NCBI RefSeq assembly: GCF_025699485.1
Contig: NZ_JANUXN010000005.1
Coordinates: 124,001 to 188,000 of the forward strand
DNA: 64,000 bases
Reading direction: 5' to 3'
From: Thauera carbonicopians
GTDB lineage: Bacteria > Pseudomonadota > Gammaproteobacteria > Burkholderiales > Rhodocyclaceae
The notes under the pieces: model-generated
Told to the model about the DNA's origin: nothing
The model's input: only the letters and a program-made list of their open reading frames with translations
Database searches by the model: none
Part shown: one piece after another, positions 9,393 to 18,909 of the stretch
Layout of the letters: the number at the start of each line of letters is the position of its first letter
Position numbering within the stretch: the stretch's first letter is position 1
Program-made: the position numbers and the translations under genes

Positions 9393-10307
9393 CTATCGTT
9401 TGTCGAATTTGTGGATGGCGGCGTTGATCTCGCGGATCGCGCGTTCGATCTCGTCCTCGTCGAGGTCGACGAGGCGGCCGCTGCCGCGGCTGGAAAGCTC
9501 CATCTCGGTGGCGAAGTCGTCGAGCGCCATGGTCTGCGTCGAAATGGCGTCGGGCTGCGCCGCGCCGGTGTCGTCGTGCCAGCACATGGCCACCAGCGAC
9601 AGGTTGTCGGCCTTGTCGCCGCCGTGGAATTCGGCCCGGTCGAGCAACTGCGGCACGGCCTCGGCAAGCGGCTTGCCGTTCAGGCCGAAGACGATGGTGT
9701 CGTCGTCGAGCGGTCCCCACACGCCGTCGCTGCACAGCGCGATGAGGTCGCCGTCCTTCAGTGCGCAGGGCTCCGAATAGTCGATCTGCGGTGCATGCGT
9801 GCCGCCGAGGCAGGAGTAGATGCGGTTGCGTCCGGGATGGGTGGAGGCTTCGGCGGCGTTGATGATGCCTTGTTCGAGCAGCAACTGCACGCGCGAATGG
9901 TCGCGCGTTTGTTGCAGGATGCGGCCGCGGCGCAGCAGGTAGAGGCGGGAGTCGCCCGCATGGGCCCACCAGGCCGTGCCGTCCTGGACCACGCAGGCGA
10001 CGATCGTCGTGCGCGGCGCCTCGGCGAGATGGCGGTCGAAGCTGTCGTCAAGGATGGCGTGGTGCGCGCCGGTCAGCGCGCGCGACAGAAAGTGCAGCGG
10101 ATCGGCCAGCGCCGGGTGGGCGTCGCGCTGGAAGGCCTGGGTGATGTACTGCGCGGCGATGTGGGCCGCCAGCTCGCCGTGCTGATGTCCGCCCATGCCG
10201 TCGGCGACCAGCATCAGCAGCGCATCGCGCGAATAGCAGTAGGCGATGCGGTCCTGGTTGGCGGAGCGGCGGCCGGTGCGGCTTTCCTGGTAGATGGTGA
10301 ATCGCAT
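9393..10307 (-). CDS. PP2C-family Ser/Thr protein phosphatase
   Basis: This 304-aa PPM/PP2C phosphatase has its metal-binding motifs visible: NQDR near residue 18, LLMLVADGMGGHQHGE (about 32-47), WWAHAGDSRLY, and the C-terminal GGDKADNLSLV. The open frame runs further upstream through the kinase gene, but MRFTIYQESRTG at 10307 starts the domain and has GGAGCG close by. The kinase gene ends 11 bases upstream. A C-terminal extension of about 60 acidic residues lies beyond the catalytic core. It probably reverses phosphorylation by the neighbouring kinase. Confidence 0.92.
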   Translation of the reverse strand: MRFTIYQESRTGRRSANQDRIAYCYSRDALLMLVADGMGGHQHGELAAHIAAQYITQAFQRDAHPALADPLHFLSRALTGAHHAILDDSFDRHLAEAPRTTIVACVVQDGTAWWAHAGDSRLYLLRRGRILQQTRDHSRVQLLLEQGIINAAEASTHPGRNRIYSCLGGTHAPQIDYSEPCALKDGDLIALCSDGVWGPLDDDTIVFGLNGKPLAEAVPQLLDRAEFHGGDKADNLSLVAMCWHDDTGAAQPDAISTQTMALDDFATEMELSSRGSGRLVDLDEDEIERAIREINAAIHKFDKR

Positions 10308-10318
10308 GCTGCGCTCCT

Positions 10319-11275
10319 TCAACTGCGGCCGACGAAGGCCTTGAGCCGGCTGCCGAGATCGGTGAACCAGCGCGTGTGCGGCGTGGCCTCGGTCGTCGCC
10401 GTGGCTTTCTGCACCAGGGCTTTCTGCAGCGCATAGACGCTCTGCGGCCGGGCCAGCGGGTCGAGCTGCAGGCACCAGTCCACCAGCCCCAGCAACTGTG
10501 CGCTGTACTTCTCCGCATGCGTCCTGCTGAGCGGCTGCAGCGTGTCGTGCTTGACGCGCTCGTCCGCGCGCGGCGGCGCCTTGCCGACGATACAGGCGTG
10601 CAGCGCGGCGCCGACGCTGTAGACGTCGCTCCAGGGGCCGAGCTGGTCGCGGCGGTCGTACTGTTCGGGGGCGGCGAAACCGGGGGTGTACATGGGCTTG
10701 AGCACCGGCTGGTTGCTCGCCAGCGTCTGGCGCGAGGCGCCGAAGTCGAGCAGCACCGGCGTGCCGTCGGCGCGCAGGTAGATGTTGGAAGGCTTGATGT
10801 CCAGGTGCAGCAGTTTGTGCGCATGCACCTCGCGCAGGCCGTTCAGCATGCGCACGAACACCGTGCGGATGAAGGACTCCTTCAGCTCGCCGCGATGCTT
10901 CTGGATGATGTCGTGCAGCGTGCGGCCGCGCTCGAACTGCATCACCATGTACACCGTGCCGTTGGCGCGAAAGAAGTTCAGCACGCGGACCACGTTGGGA
11001 TGCAGCAGCTTGGCCAGCGAGCGCCCTTCCTCGAAGAAGCATTTCATGCCGTAGCGAAAGGCGGGCAGATGCTCCTCAGACACCTGCGGCTCGATCTCGC
11101 CATCCTTGCGCAGCGCCAGCGAGTTGGGCAGGTATTCCTTGATCGCCACCGGCGTGCCGACTTCGTCGTGTGCCAGATACACGATCGAGAACCCGCCCAG
11201 CGACAACTGGCGGTCGATGCGGTACTGGTCGAGCTGGAAGCCTGCGGGCAGCGCGCAGTTGGCTTGAGGCGGCAT
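10319..11275 (-). CDS. Hanks-type Ser/Thr protein kinase
   Basis: This is a 318-aa single-domain kinase. It has a glycine-rich loop LSLGGFSIVYLA (final Gly of GxGxFG replaced), VAIKEYLP with the ATP-anchoring Lys, HLDIKPSNIYL in place of HRD, LDFGASR as the DFG segment, and PGFAAPEQY as the APE motif. No transmembrane or PASTA segments are visible, so it is probably cytoplasmic. HLD instead of HRD puts it in the RD-minus group. It is the first gene of the minus-strand operon with the PP2C phosphatase and rph. Confidence 0.9.
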   Translation of the reverse strand: MPPQANCALPAGFQLDQYRIDRQLSLGGFSIVYLAHDEVGTPVAIKEYLPNSLALRKDGEIEPQVSEEHLPAFRYGMKCFFEEGRSLAKLLHPNVVRVLNFFRANGTVYMVMQFERGRTLHDIIQKHRGELKESFIRTVFVRMLNGLREVHAHKLLHLDIKPSNIYLRADGTPVLLDFGASRQTLASNQPVLKPMYTPGFAAPEQYDRRDQLGPWSDVYSVGAALHACIVGKAPPRADERVKHDTLQPLSRTHAEKYSAQLLGLVDWCLQLDPLARPQSVYALQKALVQKATATTEATPHTRWFTDLGSRLKAFVGRS

Positions 11276-11293
11276 CTTCGTGGGCGCTAGAAT
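11264..11293 (+). promoter_or_regulatory. Candidate promoter for yicC
   Basis: TTGAGG (11264-11269) and TAGAAT (11288-11293) are spaced by 18 bases and point to yicC, 75 bases downstream. The -35 overlaps the first codons of the divergent kinase gene. Confidence 0.5.
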
Positions 11294-11367
11294 CCGGGCT
11301 TTCCCAGCCTCTTTCCTGAGTGGGACCCGCAGTGTAATCCATCGCGCCGGGTTCCCGGAGACCCCCG

Positions 11368-12234
11368 ATGATCCAAAGCATGACCGGCTTCGCGGTCCAG
11401 ACCCGCGACCTGGGCAGCGTCAGCCTGCACCTTGAACTGCGCAGCGTGAATTCACGCTATCTCGACCTCGGCTTCCGCATCGTCGACGACCTGCGCCAGG
11501 CCGAACCCGCCATCCGCGAGCGCATCAGCGCCCGCCTCGGCCGCGGCAAGGTCGAATGCCGCCTGAATCTGCAGGCCGGCCATAGCGCCCCGCGCAGCCT
11601 GGCGCTGAACGGCACGCTCGCCGACCAGCTCGCCGAAGCCCAGGCCACGCTGCGCGCGCGCTTCCCCGACGCCGCGCCGCTGTCGGTGAACGAACTGCTG
11701 CGCTGGCCCGGCATGCTCGCCGACGACAGCCTCGGCTTCGACGAACTGCTGCCGCACATCCGCGCGCTGGCCGACGCCGCCCTCGACGAAATGATCGCCA
11801 CCCGCCGGCGCGAAGGCGAAAAGCTCGCCGACGCCATCCGCGAGCGCGTCGCCCGCATGCGCGAACTGGTCGCCACCGCCTCGCCGCGCATGCCCGCCAT
11901 CGTCGCCGAATACCAGGACCGCCTCACCGCCAAGCTGCGCGACGCCGTCGCCAGCCTGGACGAAGACCGCATCCGCCAGGAAGTCGCCCTCTACGCCCAG
12001 CGCATCGATGTCGCGGAGGAACTGACGCGGCTGAGCACTCATCTCGATGAGGTGGAGCGCATTCTGAAAGCGCCCGGTGCTGCGGGCAAGCGGCTGGATT
12101 TCCTGATGCAGGAGCTGAATCGGGAGGCGAACACGTTGGCGTCGAAATCGCCGGCGACCGACATCACGGGAATTGCGATGGAGATGAAGGTGTTGATCGA
12201 GCAGATGCGTGAGCAGGTGCAAAACTTAGAATGA
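11368..12234 (+). CDS. yicC: YicC-family endoribonuclease
   Basis: This 288-aa protein has the YicC N-terminal signature MIQSMTGFA, the LRSVNSRYLD stretch and the C-terminal DUF1732-type sequence ending in MKVLIEQMREQVQN. E. coli YicC is reported to act on small RNAs as a nuclease; activity here is inferred from family. In many betaproteobacteria yicC is close to gmk, but here gmk lies 28 kb away, with accessory DNA between them. Confidence 0.93.
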   Translation: MIQSMTGFAVQTRDLGSVSLHLELRSVNSRYLDLGFRIVDDLRQAEPAIRERISARLGRGKVECRLNLQAGHSAPRSLALNGTLADQLAEAQATLRARFPDAAPLSVNELLRWPGMLADDSLGFDELLPHIRALADAALDEMIATRRREGEKLADAIRERVARMRELVATASPRMPAIVAEYQDRLTAKLRDAVASLDEDRIRQEVALYAQRIDVAEELTRLSTHLDEVERILKAPGAAGKRLDFLMQELNREANTLASKSPATDITGIAMEMKVLIEQMREQVQNLE

Positions 12235-12404
12235 GGGGGCGGGTGGGGATATGTGGCCCAATTTCTGGATATTCCGATCGAACTCATCGGACGACAATGC
12301 CGGCATGGTGGTTCCTCTTCATACTGGACTCACCATGCAAAAATCTGTCGGTATGCTCAATTTCTCTCAACCGCATCAGGTTGAGTCGTTTGAAGAGGGA
12401 GCAT

Positions 12405-12425
12405 AGCCTTCCCACAGGGAAGGCT
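12405..12425. terminator. Perfect hairpin between yicC and the drmB-like gene
   Basis: AGCCTTCCC (12405-12413) and GGGAAGGCT (12417-12425) make a nine-base-pair stem with a three-base loop, between two convergent genes. There is no adjoining T tract on either strand. The rest of 12235-12508 shows no gene and probably holds the left island junction. Confidence 0.45.
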
Positions 12426-12508
12426 GGGTGGAGGTAATCGGGCAAGGTAATAGATGGTATCCAGATAATGAAAATCCTGTGCGACTCGCGGCAAATAGGA
12501 TGGGCGGA

Positions 12509-14698
12509 TTAATTGACCATGTCGAGGTAGCCGCAGATGGGTGCCCCTCGCTTGTCGAGGCGCGGCATGCCGCCAATGGAACGCAGAACCGATCGTGACA
12601 GTAGCTTGTTGCCGGCAATGCAGGATGTCTCTGGCATCATTATGCAGTCAGGGCATGCTCCGCCGCGTGCCGTACAAAGTGAGCCCGTGCCGCATTGAGT
12701 GGCCTTTGAGCCCAACATCGCCGTCAACATTGCAGTACCCGTATTGCGCCAGAGCGCCGACAGGTTACCCAGGTCCATCGTGGTTCCGTTGCGATAGACC
12801 ACAAAGGCCAAATCAGCAGGGAAGATGTATTCGCCAAGCGAACCTAGGTCTAGGCCGGAATATTCGGAGACGTGCTTCATCAATAGGTGCGAATAGCTGT
12901 GGAGCAACGTATACAGGTAGAGATAGACGGGGGGTGTAGTCGTCTCGGGCAGATTGTCCAGGAATGGACTCATTGACTCTGTTGCGCCCAACAGGCCCGC
13001 GCCAATTTTCTCGCCGGCGTTCAGCGTGAACATGTCCGGGCATTTCAAACTATGCAGCCATTCGAGAACACTTTCTTCTTTGAGGCGTACGTAAATGGCC
13101 TCGTTACCCTGTTGGACAACGTACACGGGATACCGTGTGCTGTCGTTTTGCTTTACCGGTGGAAACAGATTCAGACGGACAGGCATGTCCATGCCGCGCT
13201 TGTCCCGGAGAATGGGTGTCGACTCCATTCTGGAGTAGCCGAAGCTGAAGCGACATAGATCAAACTCGCGGATGAGCCCCATGTCGTCAAGCCCCATCTT
13301 GTCGAGCAAAGTACGCGTCGCAGCCTGAACTTGCTCCGTCCTGTCCTTGTCCTCGGGCGCAAGGTCTTCGTCCAACCTGGTGAACGAGACATATGGTTTC
13401 TTGCCGTTCGTTCTGGTCTCGACGTCAAGGCGGGAACTCTTCAATGTGGCATGCTCGATAGCCAGACGGAACGGGTCGAACTTCGATGCAAACTTCGATT
13501 GCCTGTCGCGGATGTTCGATAGCACCGTTAGCGGAAGGTCCACCTTTGGCAGCAGAATCTGGCGTCGCCGAAGTTCATCTAGGACGCGTTGCTTGTGACT
13601 ATAAGCAAGGTTAATTGACCCTTTGAGGGTCGTACGTATGGGTTCTGGAAACTCCTCCAGCGTATGGATTTGTTGCACAGCCGCCAGATAGTCCGCTAAG
13701 TCTTTGGTGCACTCGGGCTTGCCCTCGCAGGCTTTTTGTACGTCTTCGTCCGCAATATCCTGAGCGGCGAATCCATACTGCTTGGCGACAAAATCTTTGA
13801 GCTCTGCCTCCCGCCCGGGTCTTAGGCAAGTCAGCAGCTGCTGACTGCCATCCTTGAAGTCGATGAATAGGTCAGATTTGACGTAGTAGGCACTCGACGC
13901 TCGATAGGGGGCTGCTTGCATGCGCACTTCGGTCAAACGGTCGGGCCCCATTGCAGTGCCAATGATCCGCAGCGTGTCGCGGTCGTTCTGCAGCCACTTC
14001 GGTGAGAGTGGCTTCTCGCAGACAGCACATTCGAAGAACCAGTCACCGATGCCAGCGGATCGTCGATTCAACTTGAACTGAGAACTGCCGCATACGCAGC
14101 TGTCGCGGTGCTTGACAGCCCGGCCTTCTCGGTTGCAATGCCATTGGCCCGGGAAGGGGGCCTCCCAGTGGCCGGACCAGTGTACGAAGATGACGTCCAG
14201 CTGCTCCCAGTCACACTTTCCCTTTGTCTTCGGATTAGGGCAGTGGGCTGAAGACAAATTTCCCAGATCCTTATCTAGCTCCTCGAGTGTTTCATAGTCT
14301 TGGAACATCCCGCAGGTCCGGCAAACGAACGCCAGAGGCGCTGGCGTGTATTCCATGTGGGATGGACGGCAAAGGTAGAAGCGATCCTGCCCGGGCAACT
14401 GAAACTCCATCTCCGTCGGGTCGAGCATGGCCCGATCCACGCACTGCGCAGGCAAGATACTTGGTTTTGTCGGGTCATTGTCGCGCACCGATGAGGCAGC
14501 GTTAAACCACGCTCTTCCGAGCTCGTTCATTCGCTCGAACAGCAAGTCCTTAGTCGATTCGGACAACTGGATGGGTTCTCCGGCCGACGAGCGGGCGATG
14601 CACGACCCCATGCCGCCCTCGAAGGTAAAGAAGCTCTCTGGTGCATAGGCTGTCGCAAGCTGGTTGCGCGAACGATTCATTGTTTTTGCTTTGGCCAT
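12509..14698 (-). CDS. DrmB-like DUF1998 protein of a DISARM-related module
   Basis: This 729-aa protein carries the DUF1998 features of DrmB, the partner of the DrmA helicase in DISARM. Zinc-ligand clusters are seen in the N-terminal third (VCRTCG, then HCPN and KCDW, then CVCGS and ECAVC). A second set near the C-terminus reads CGTGSLC, CPDC and TSC, followed by NKLLSRSVL. The central segment includes YLYTLLHSYSHLLM, a helix common in DUF1998 proteins. The start at 14698 has GGGAG nine bases upstream and lies 14 bases after the helicase stop. In DISARM, DrmA and DrmB act together on phage DNA; that function is inferred here. Confidence 0.8.
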   Translation of the reverse strand: MAKAKTMNRSRNQLATAYAPESFFTFEGGMGSCIARSSAGEPIQLSESTKDLLFERMNELGRAWFNAASSVRDNDPTKPSILPAQCVDRAMLDPTEMEFQLPGQDRFYLCRPSHMEYTPAPLAFVCRTCGMFQDYETLEELDKDLGNLSSAHCPNPKTKGKCDWEQLDVIFVHWSGHWEAPFPGQWHCNREGRAVKHRDSCVCGSSQFKLNRRSAGIGDWFFECAVCEKPLSPKWLQNDRDTLRIIGTAMGPDRLTEVRMQAAPYRASSAYYVKSDLFIDFKDGSQQLLTCLRPGREAELKDFVAKQYGFAAQDIADEDVQKACEGKPECTKDLADYLAAVQQIHTLEEFPEPIRTTLKGSINLAYSHKQRVLDELRRRQILLPKVDLPLTVLSNIRDRQSKFASKFDPFRLAIEHATLKSSRLDVETRTNGKKPYVSFTRLDEDLAPEDKDRTEQVQAATRTLLDKMGLDDMGLIREFDLCRFSFGYSRMESTPILRDKRGMDMPVRLNLFPPVKQNDSTRYPVYVVQQGNEAIYVRLKEESVLEWLHSLKCPDMFTLNAGEKIGAGLLGATESMSPFLDNLPETTTPPVYLYLYTLLHSYSHLLMKHVSEYSGLDLGSLGEYIFPADLAFVVYRNGTTMDLGNLSALWRNTGTAMLTAMLGSKATQCGTGSLCTARGGACPDCIMMPETSCIAGNKLLSRSVLRSIGGMPRLDKRGAPICGYLDMVN

Positions 14699-14712
14699 CC
14701 TGTTGTCTCCCG

Positions 14713-17700
14713 TCAGCTACGCGCTTCTGTAGCGCTATCGGTCGAATCGATATCTGCCCCTGAACCCCGGCGGATAAAAGTCATCGTACGCGCAGTCATT
14801 CCCCCTTTTACCGGCCTCGAAGCGGCGTCGATACTCGACTCACGAATGAGTCCAGGCTGGTCCACATCGCGTAGAGAGGTCATCGGCCGGAGCAGGTTGT
14901 CGCGCTCAGCGAAAAACTTCACCAGATGCGTGGCGTTGACCAGGCGGTCGATGTTCAGGTCTTGCTGGTAGTGAGTCAGCTGACGCTTGAGCAACGAGCG
15001 GTAGTGGCGCTTTCCTTCCGGTGACGGTGAGAATGGCAGTCCCAGAGCTTTCTCCATGAACGCTTCGGTCGCTTTCATATTGGCCGGCACGGCTAGGAAA
15101 TCGCGTACGTCATGAGCCATCGCGTACGTCGGGCTGTTACGTTTCTTGTTGTCGTCTACCGCGCACAATCGTTCGATGGCATTCATGCCGCAAACGTATT
15201 CCTGGAAGAAACTTGGCATCACGCGCACAAGTGCTTTTTCCGCCCAACGGTCCACCGCGGCCGGCAAAATCATCCGTTCCAGGAAGCGATGGAAGATGTC
15301 ATGAATTTCGAGCACGAACCGGTCTCGGTAGCGCTGCGGCACGGGCACCAGCAGCGAAAATCCTACGTGGGTACGGCCGACGCGTGATGAGGCTTGAATG
15401 TATTCCGCGATGTCCGATGGAATGCCGGCGAAGAACATCGCATTGAACTCCTCCACATCGACGCCATGTGAGATGGCAGATGTGGCAATGATCGACCGCA
15501 GCGTGTTGTTGAGCTCTGGGAATGGCTGCTCTGCACCAACGCGTGCCTCGGCCCTCCGGACGATGTCCTGTATGTCTGCAGCAGAGACAGCGCCCGAGAT
15601 GAGTTCAGAAATCAAGACGTGCTCGTTGTATCCCTCCGCACGATGGAGCTTCTCGAACTGCACCTTCTCGGTATCAATGACTTGGTCACCCCCCTTTTTG
15701 TTGGTGACATAGGTCAGGGCAATGCGGTGCAGGTCTACCAGGGTGAGCAAGGTCGCGGCATCTGCCTGTGTCAGCAGTCGAACGAATTGGGGCTGTAGGG
15801 GGCCAGGCGACACCCAGCGAATCAGCTCGTTGCGTGCAGCCTTTTCCTTGACCGGATCTTCGCTTCTGAGGCGTTCGTACAGGTCCGTAAGCATGAGGTG
15901 GTAGTGGCCCAGGACGGCGGCCATGGCGACGGTATGACGGTGCCCATTGGTCAGGACAGAGCCGTAGACCCGCGCCCAGTGACTCCGCAACTCGACATCG
16001 CTGACGGACATGGCGGCACGCTCGGTATCGTCTGGCATGTCGTCCGGTTGCATGGGGGTTGCATAGAAGGAATCGTAGAGTGTCGGCCCCGGGTGGGGGA
16101 ACTGAACCGTGTTATCGCGCTGATAGAGGTGGCACATTTGCCGTTGCGGCTCGGTGACCGTGGCCGAGGCGGCAATGACCTTGATTTTCCGGCGCACCGT
16201 CGAATCGGGTTCGTACGATAGGCAACCCTTCAACAACGGAGCAAGGTGGTCGAAAGCAGCGTCCAGCGCAGATTCGAACAGGCCGGAGAATGTGCCCAGA
16301 GACTCATCCAGAAGGTGCGCCTCATCCTGAATCAGCAGGGCAGGGAATGGGTCAAAGAATCGTTTTTCTCCGGATGAAAATGCCGGAAACAATGCCCGCG
16401 AGCTAGCACCGGGGTGCCCATCCCACTCTCTCGACTTCATCGGCACCAACAGGCGTTCGCTGCCGGTTTCAACCAGCGGCGCGAAGCCGAACATGCCGAA
16501 GAACTTGCGGATGGTGCCTTGCGACTGGCCGATGGCAGCCAGCTTATCGACCGTGCCCAGTAACACGGATGGAGCCAAATCGTAGATGTCCTCGTCCACG
16601 ATGTAAAAAGGCAGAGGGGTCGGCTTGATGAAGCGCGCGTTCCAAGAGCACTGCTCCTTGGGAGCGGAGCAGTAGTGGCCCATCGCATTGGCACCATTGC
16701 CGGAATGGCGACGTAGTGCGAGCAGGCTGCCGTCCTTGTTCCCGCAGAATGGGCAGGAGGAAAGCTTCAACCAGCGCTCACGGGCGCTTTTGTAGGGCTG
16801 GAGGTCCTTGTATTTGGGTTCGGTGCTGGGGAGAACCTCGTCGTCACGTGGCACTTCGTTGTAGCCGTCTGCGGAATGCCAGTTGGGGGTGTTGCTGCCC
16901 CCTACCCAGAATCCGAGTGAGAACGGCTCGCCCGGATGTTGACGCGCATGCCGTACCTCTTCGGCGGCACCCATGGTGGCGAAAGTTCGACGGGCTTGCT
17001 GCAGCGTGAGCAGGCGCAGCGGATAGCGCATCAACGCCGACACGCCCCTATGTTTGCCACGCAGTCGGTCGAGAAAGAGCACGAACACAAGCAGGCCAAG
17101 GAAGGCTTCAGACTTTCCGCCGCCGGTTGAGAAGTACAGCAGTGTGACGGCGTTGGCATGCTTGGCAACGTCGGCTGTATAGAAGTCGTGAAACTTGGGG
17201 ATGCGCGTTGCGAATGCCGGGATGGAAGCCAGGATGAATGCGAGCTGGAAAAGGCGCCATTCGTCGTACCCCTTCGACCTGGCAACCTTGGACATGGCGG
17301 TGTTCATCGACACCCATGCCTCGAACGGAATGCCCAGCGGCGATTTTTGGATGCCCGGGCCGCTCCAGTGCGCACGCGACTTTTCAAGGATGGCCAAGCC
17401 GCAACGGATCGCACCCAGCTCCCTGCGCCAAGCTATGAGGTCCTCATGCAGCTTGTCGTGCTCCGCCGCCAATTGCTCGGCTGCGTTAGGCCCATCGAGC
17501 CCTTGGCCGACCGGGTGCTGCTCAACTTGGGTCAGCCAGGCTTCATATGCCGCGATGAGGGGTTGGAGACCGGCCAGGCAGTCGGGCTGGGCCAGCTTCT
17601 CTATCCTACGTTCGACCGCCCCATCGGTTGGGATGATTCGCGGCAATACGTAGCGTGGAGCCCACGTCGTCGTGAGGCGATGCAGCGCGTCGTTCTTCGT

Positions 17701-18909
17701 GAGCGTAATGCCACCATTGAAACCGAGCGCTGGATATTTAAGGTATTGGTTGTATCGGTACGATGGTTTGACGCGATCTAGATGGAGAAACAGATGGTCA
17801 ATCGCCGGCAAGGTCACAGATATAGAGAGCTGAAAGAGTGCGGGCTCCAATTCTCTGAAGTTGTCTTTTGTGAGCGGTGATGTCCAGTTCTCAAGCGCCA
17901 CATGCACGGTGAGGCGAGTCGCGTCAACCGGGTCAGGCACTGCTTGAACGACCCACCGCAGATCGAGTTTCGGAATCACGATGGGAAGGCTGGAAGTCCG
18001 AACCGCTTCAAGATAGCGCTGCCAGTCGCGTACGTTGGACGGACGTACCCGCACACGGCGGTAGCCCCATTGCTTTCCACCGAAGTTGGGGTCGGTGCTG
18101 GCAACCCAATCTGAAAGCTGTTTGGCGATGGCTTCGTTCAGAGCGTGGCTTGCCTTTTTCGCATCAGCCTCCGCCGTTGCCGGCGTAAATTCGAACGCAG
18201 GCAGCGTCAGTTCGAGCCGGAGCCATTTCGGCGGAGGCGGGATATCGTCCGCGAGGGCATCGGGTGTGACGGGGCCGACGGCGATCTCCTGGGCGGGGCG
18301 GACCTCGCCTTCCACACCGTCTTCGTCTTCCTCCCCAGCCGTTGCTTCAGTTTCTTCGCTGGGTGGTGTCCGGTCCAGGCGGTTGTCGAAGGGTAGTCCC
18401 ATGGACTCGTACACACCCTTTCGGGCCTCGTAACTCTGCGCAGCCCATTCCGGATTTGACTTGCCGCCTGGCAGCGTCGCCTCGAGCGTCGTCAGAGCGT
18501 TCTTGACTCTACTACGGATTTCAGTGCGTGCCTCTTTGGTCAATGGGAAGGTGGGCTCAAGACGGCCACCAGGCTTCATGTCGTCCTCGTTCGGGAGAAT
18601 CCGTACGTAGACGGCGCCGGTCAGAGACACACTCAGATTCGTATTCGTCGCGGCCGAGCGAAGCTGAAAGTCCATACCGTGCGCACTGATACGAATCGGG
18701 TCGGCTTCCTCATCCCCGCTACGCTCTTCGGCAGGCATCGGCACGATGAATTCCGACATCAGCGTAGCACTTGGTTTTGCGCCGTAAATGACTTTGTAAA
18801 AGTCGCCTCGGCCAGCGAGCCGTGCCGACAGCCCATTCAGCAAACTGTCTACAACGGCCTCCTTGTAGGCAGGATGGATGTTGCGCGGGTTCTCACTGAG
18901 AATGGGCAC
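14713..18909 (-). CDS. DrmA-like DEAH superfamily 2 helicase
   Basis: This is a ~1398-aa helicase. Motifs in order: Walker A in FSTGGGKSEAFLGL (about residue 595), DEAH in LIQDEAHLLDE (about 860), SATVTEPQRQ as motif III, and the C-terminal AEYIQASSRVGR as motif VI (about 1170). A zinc-knuckle pattern (CPFCGN, then HYCSAPKEQCSW) lies between the first two motifs. This arrangement, with a long non-catalytic N-terminus, resembles DrmA of DISARM. I start it at the GTG at 18909 (AGGGGA upstream). The 55 extra codons read from 19074 are low-complexity antisense-like sequence over the upstream gene's end. It overlaps that gene by 17 bases. Confidence 0.82.
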   Translation of the reverse strand: MPILSENPRNIHPAYKEAVVDSLLNGLSARLAGRGDFYKVIYGAKPSATLMSEFIVPMPAEERSGDEEADPIRISAHGMDFQLRSAATNTNLSVSLTGAVYVRILPNEDDMKPGGRLEPTFPLTKEARTEIRSRVKNALTTLEATLPGGKSNPEWAAQSYEARKGVYESMGLPFDNRLDRTPPSEETEATAGEEDEDGVEGEVRPAQEIAVGPVTPDALADDIPPPPKWLRLELTLPAFEFTPATAEADAKKASHALNEAIAKQLSDWVASTDPNFGGKQWGYRRVRVRPSNVRDWQRYLEAVRTSSLPIVIPKLDLRWVVQAVPDPVDATRLTVHVALENWTSPLTKDNFRELEPALFQLSISVTLPAIDHLFLHLDRVKPSYRYNQYLKYPALGFNGGITLTKNDALHRLTTTWAPRYVLPRIIPTDGAVERRIEKLAQPDCLAGLQPLIAAYEAWLTQVEQHPVGQGLDGPNAAEQLAAEHDKLHEDLIAWRRELGAIRCGLAILEKSRAHWSGPGIQKSPLGIPFEAWVSMNTAMSKVARSKGYDEWRLFQLAFILASIPAFATRIPKFHDFYTADVAKHANAVTLLYFSTGGGKSEAFLGLLVFVLFLDRLRGKHRGVSALMRYPLRLLTLQQARRTFATMGAAEEVRHARQHPGEPFSLGFWVGGSNTPNWHSADGYNEVPRDDEVLPSTEPKYKDLQPYKSARERWLKLSSCPFCGNKDGSLLALRRHSGNGANAMGHYCSAPKEQCSWNARFIKPTPLPFYIVDEDIYDLAPSVLLGTVDKLAAIGQSQGTIRKFFGMFGFAPLVETGSERLLVPMKSREWDGHPGASSRALFPAFSSGEKRFFDPFPALLIQDEAHLLDESLGTFSGLFESALDAAFDHLAPLLKGCLSYEPDSTVRRKIKVIAASATVTEPQRQMCHLYQRDNTVQFPHPGPTLYDSFYATPMQPDDMPDDTERAAMSVSDVELRSHWARVYGSVLTNGHRHTVAMAAVLGHYHLMLTDLYERLRSEDPVKEKAARNELIRWVSPGPLQPQFVRLLTQADAATLLTLVDLHRIALTYVTNKKGGDQVIDTEKVQFEKLHRAEGYNEHVLISELISGAVSAADIQDIVRRAEARVGAEQPFPELNNTLRSIIATSAISHGVDVEEFNAMFFAGIPSDIAEYIQASSRVGRTHVGFSLLVPVPQRYRDRFVLEIHDIFHRFLERMILPAAVDRWAEKALVRVMPSFFQEYVCGMNAIERLCAVDDNKKRNSPTYAMAHDVRDFLAVPANMKATEAFMEKALGLPFSPSPEGKRHYRSLLKRQLTHYQQDLNIDRLVNATHLVKFFAERDNLLRPMTSLRDVDQPGLIRESSIDAASRPVKGGMTARTMTFIRRGSGADIDSTDSATEARS

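Noticed and set aside
12509-18909. Druantia (DruE) as an alternative identity for the helicase/DUF1998 pair
   Set aside because: In Druantia, as I know it, helicase and DUF1998 are in one protein; here they are separate genes linked to a methyltransferase as in DISARM.
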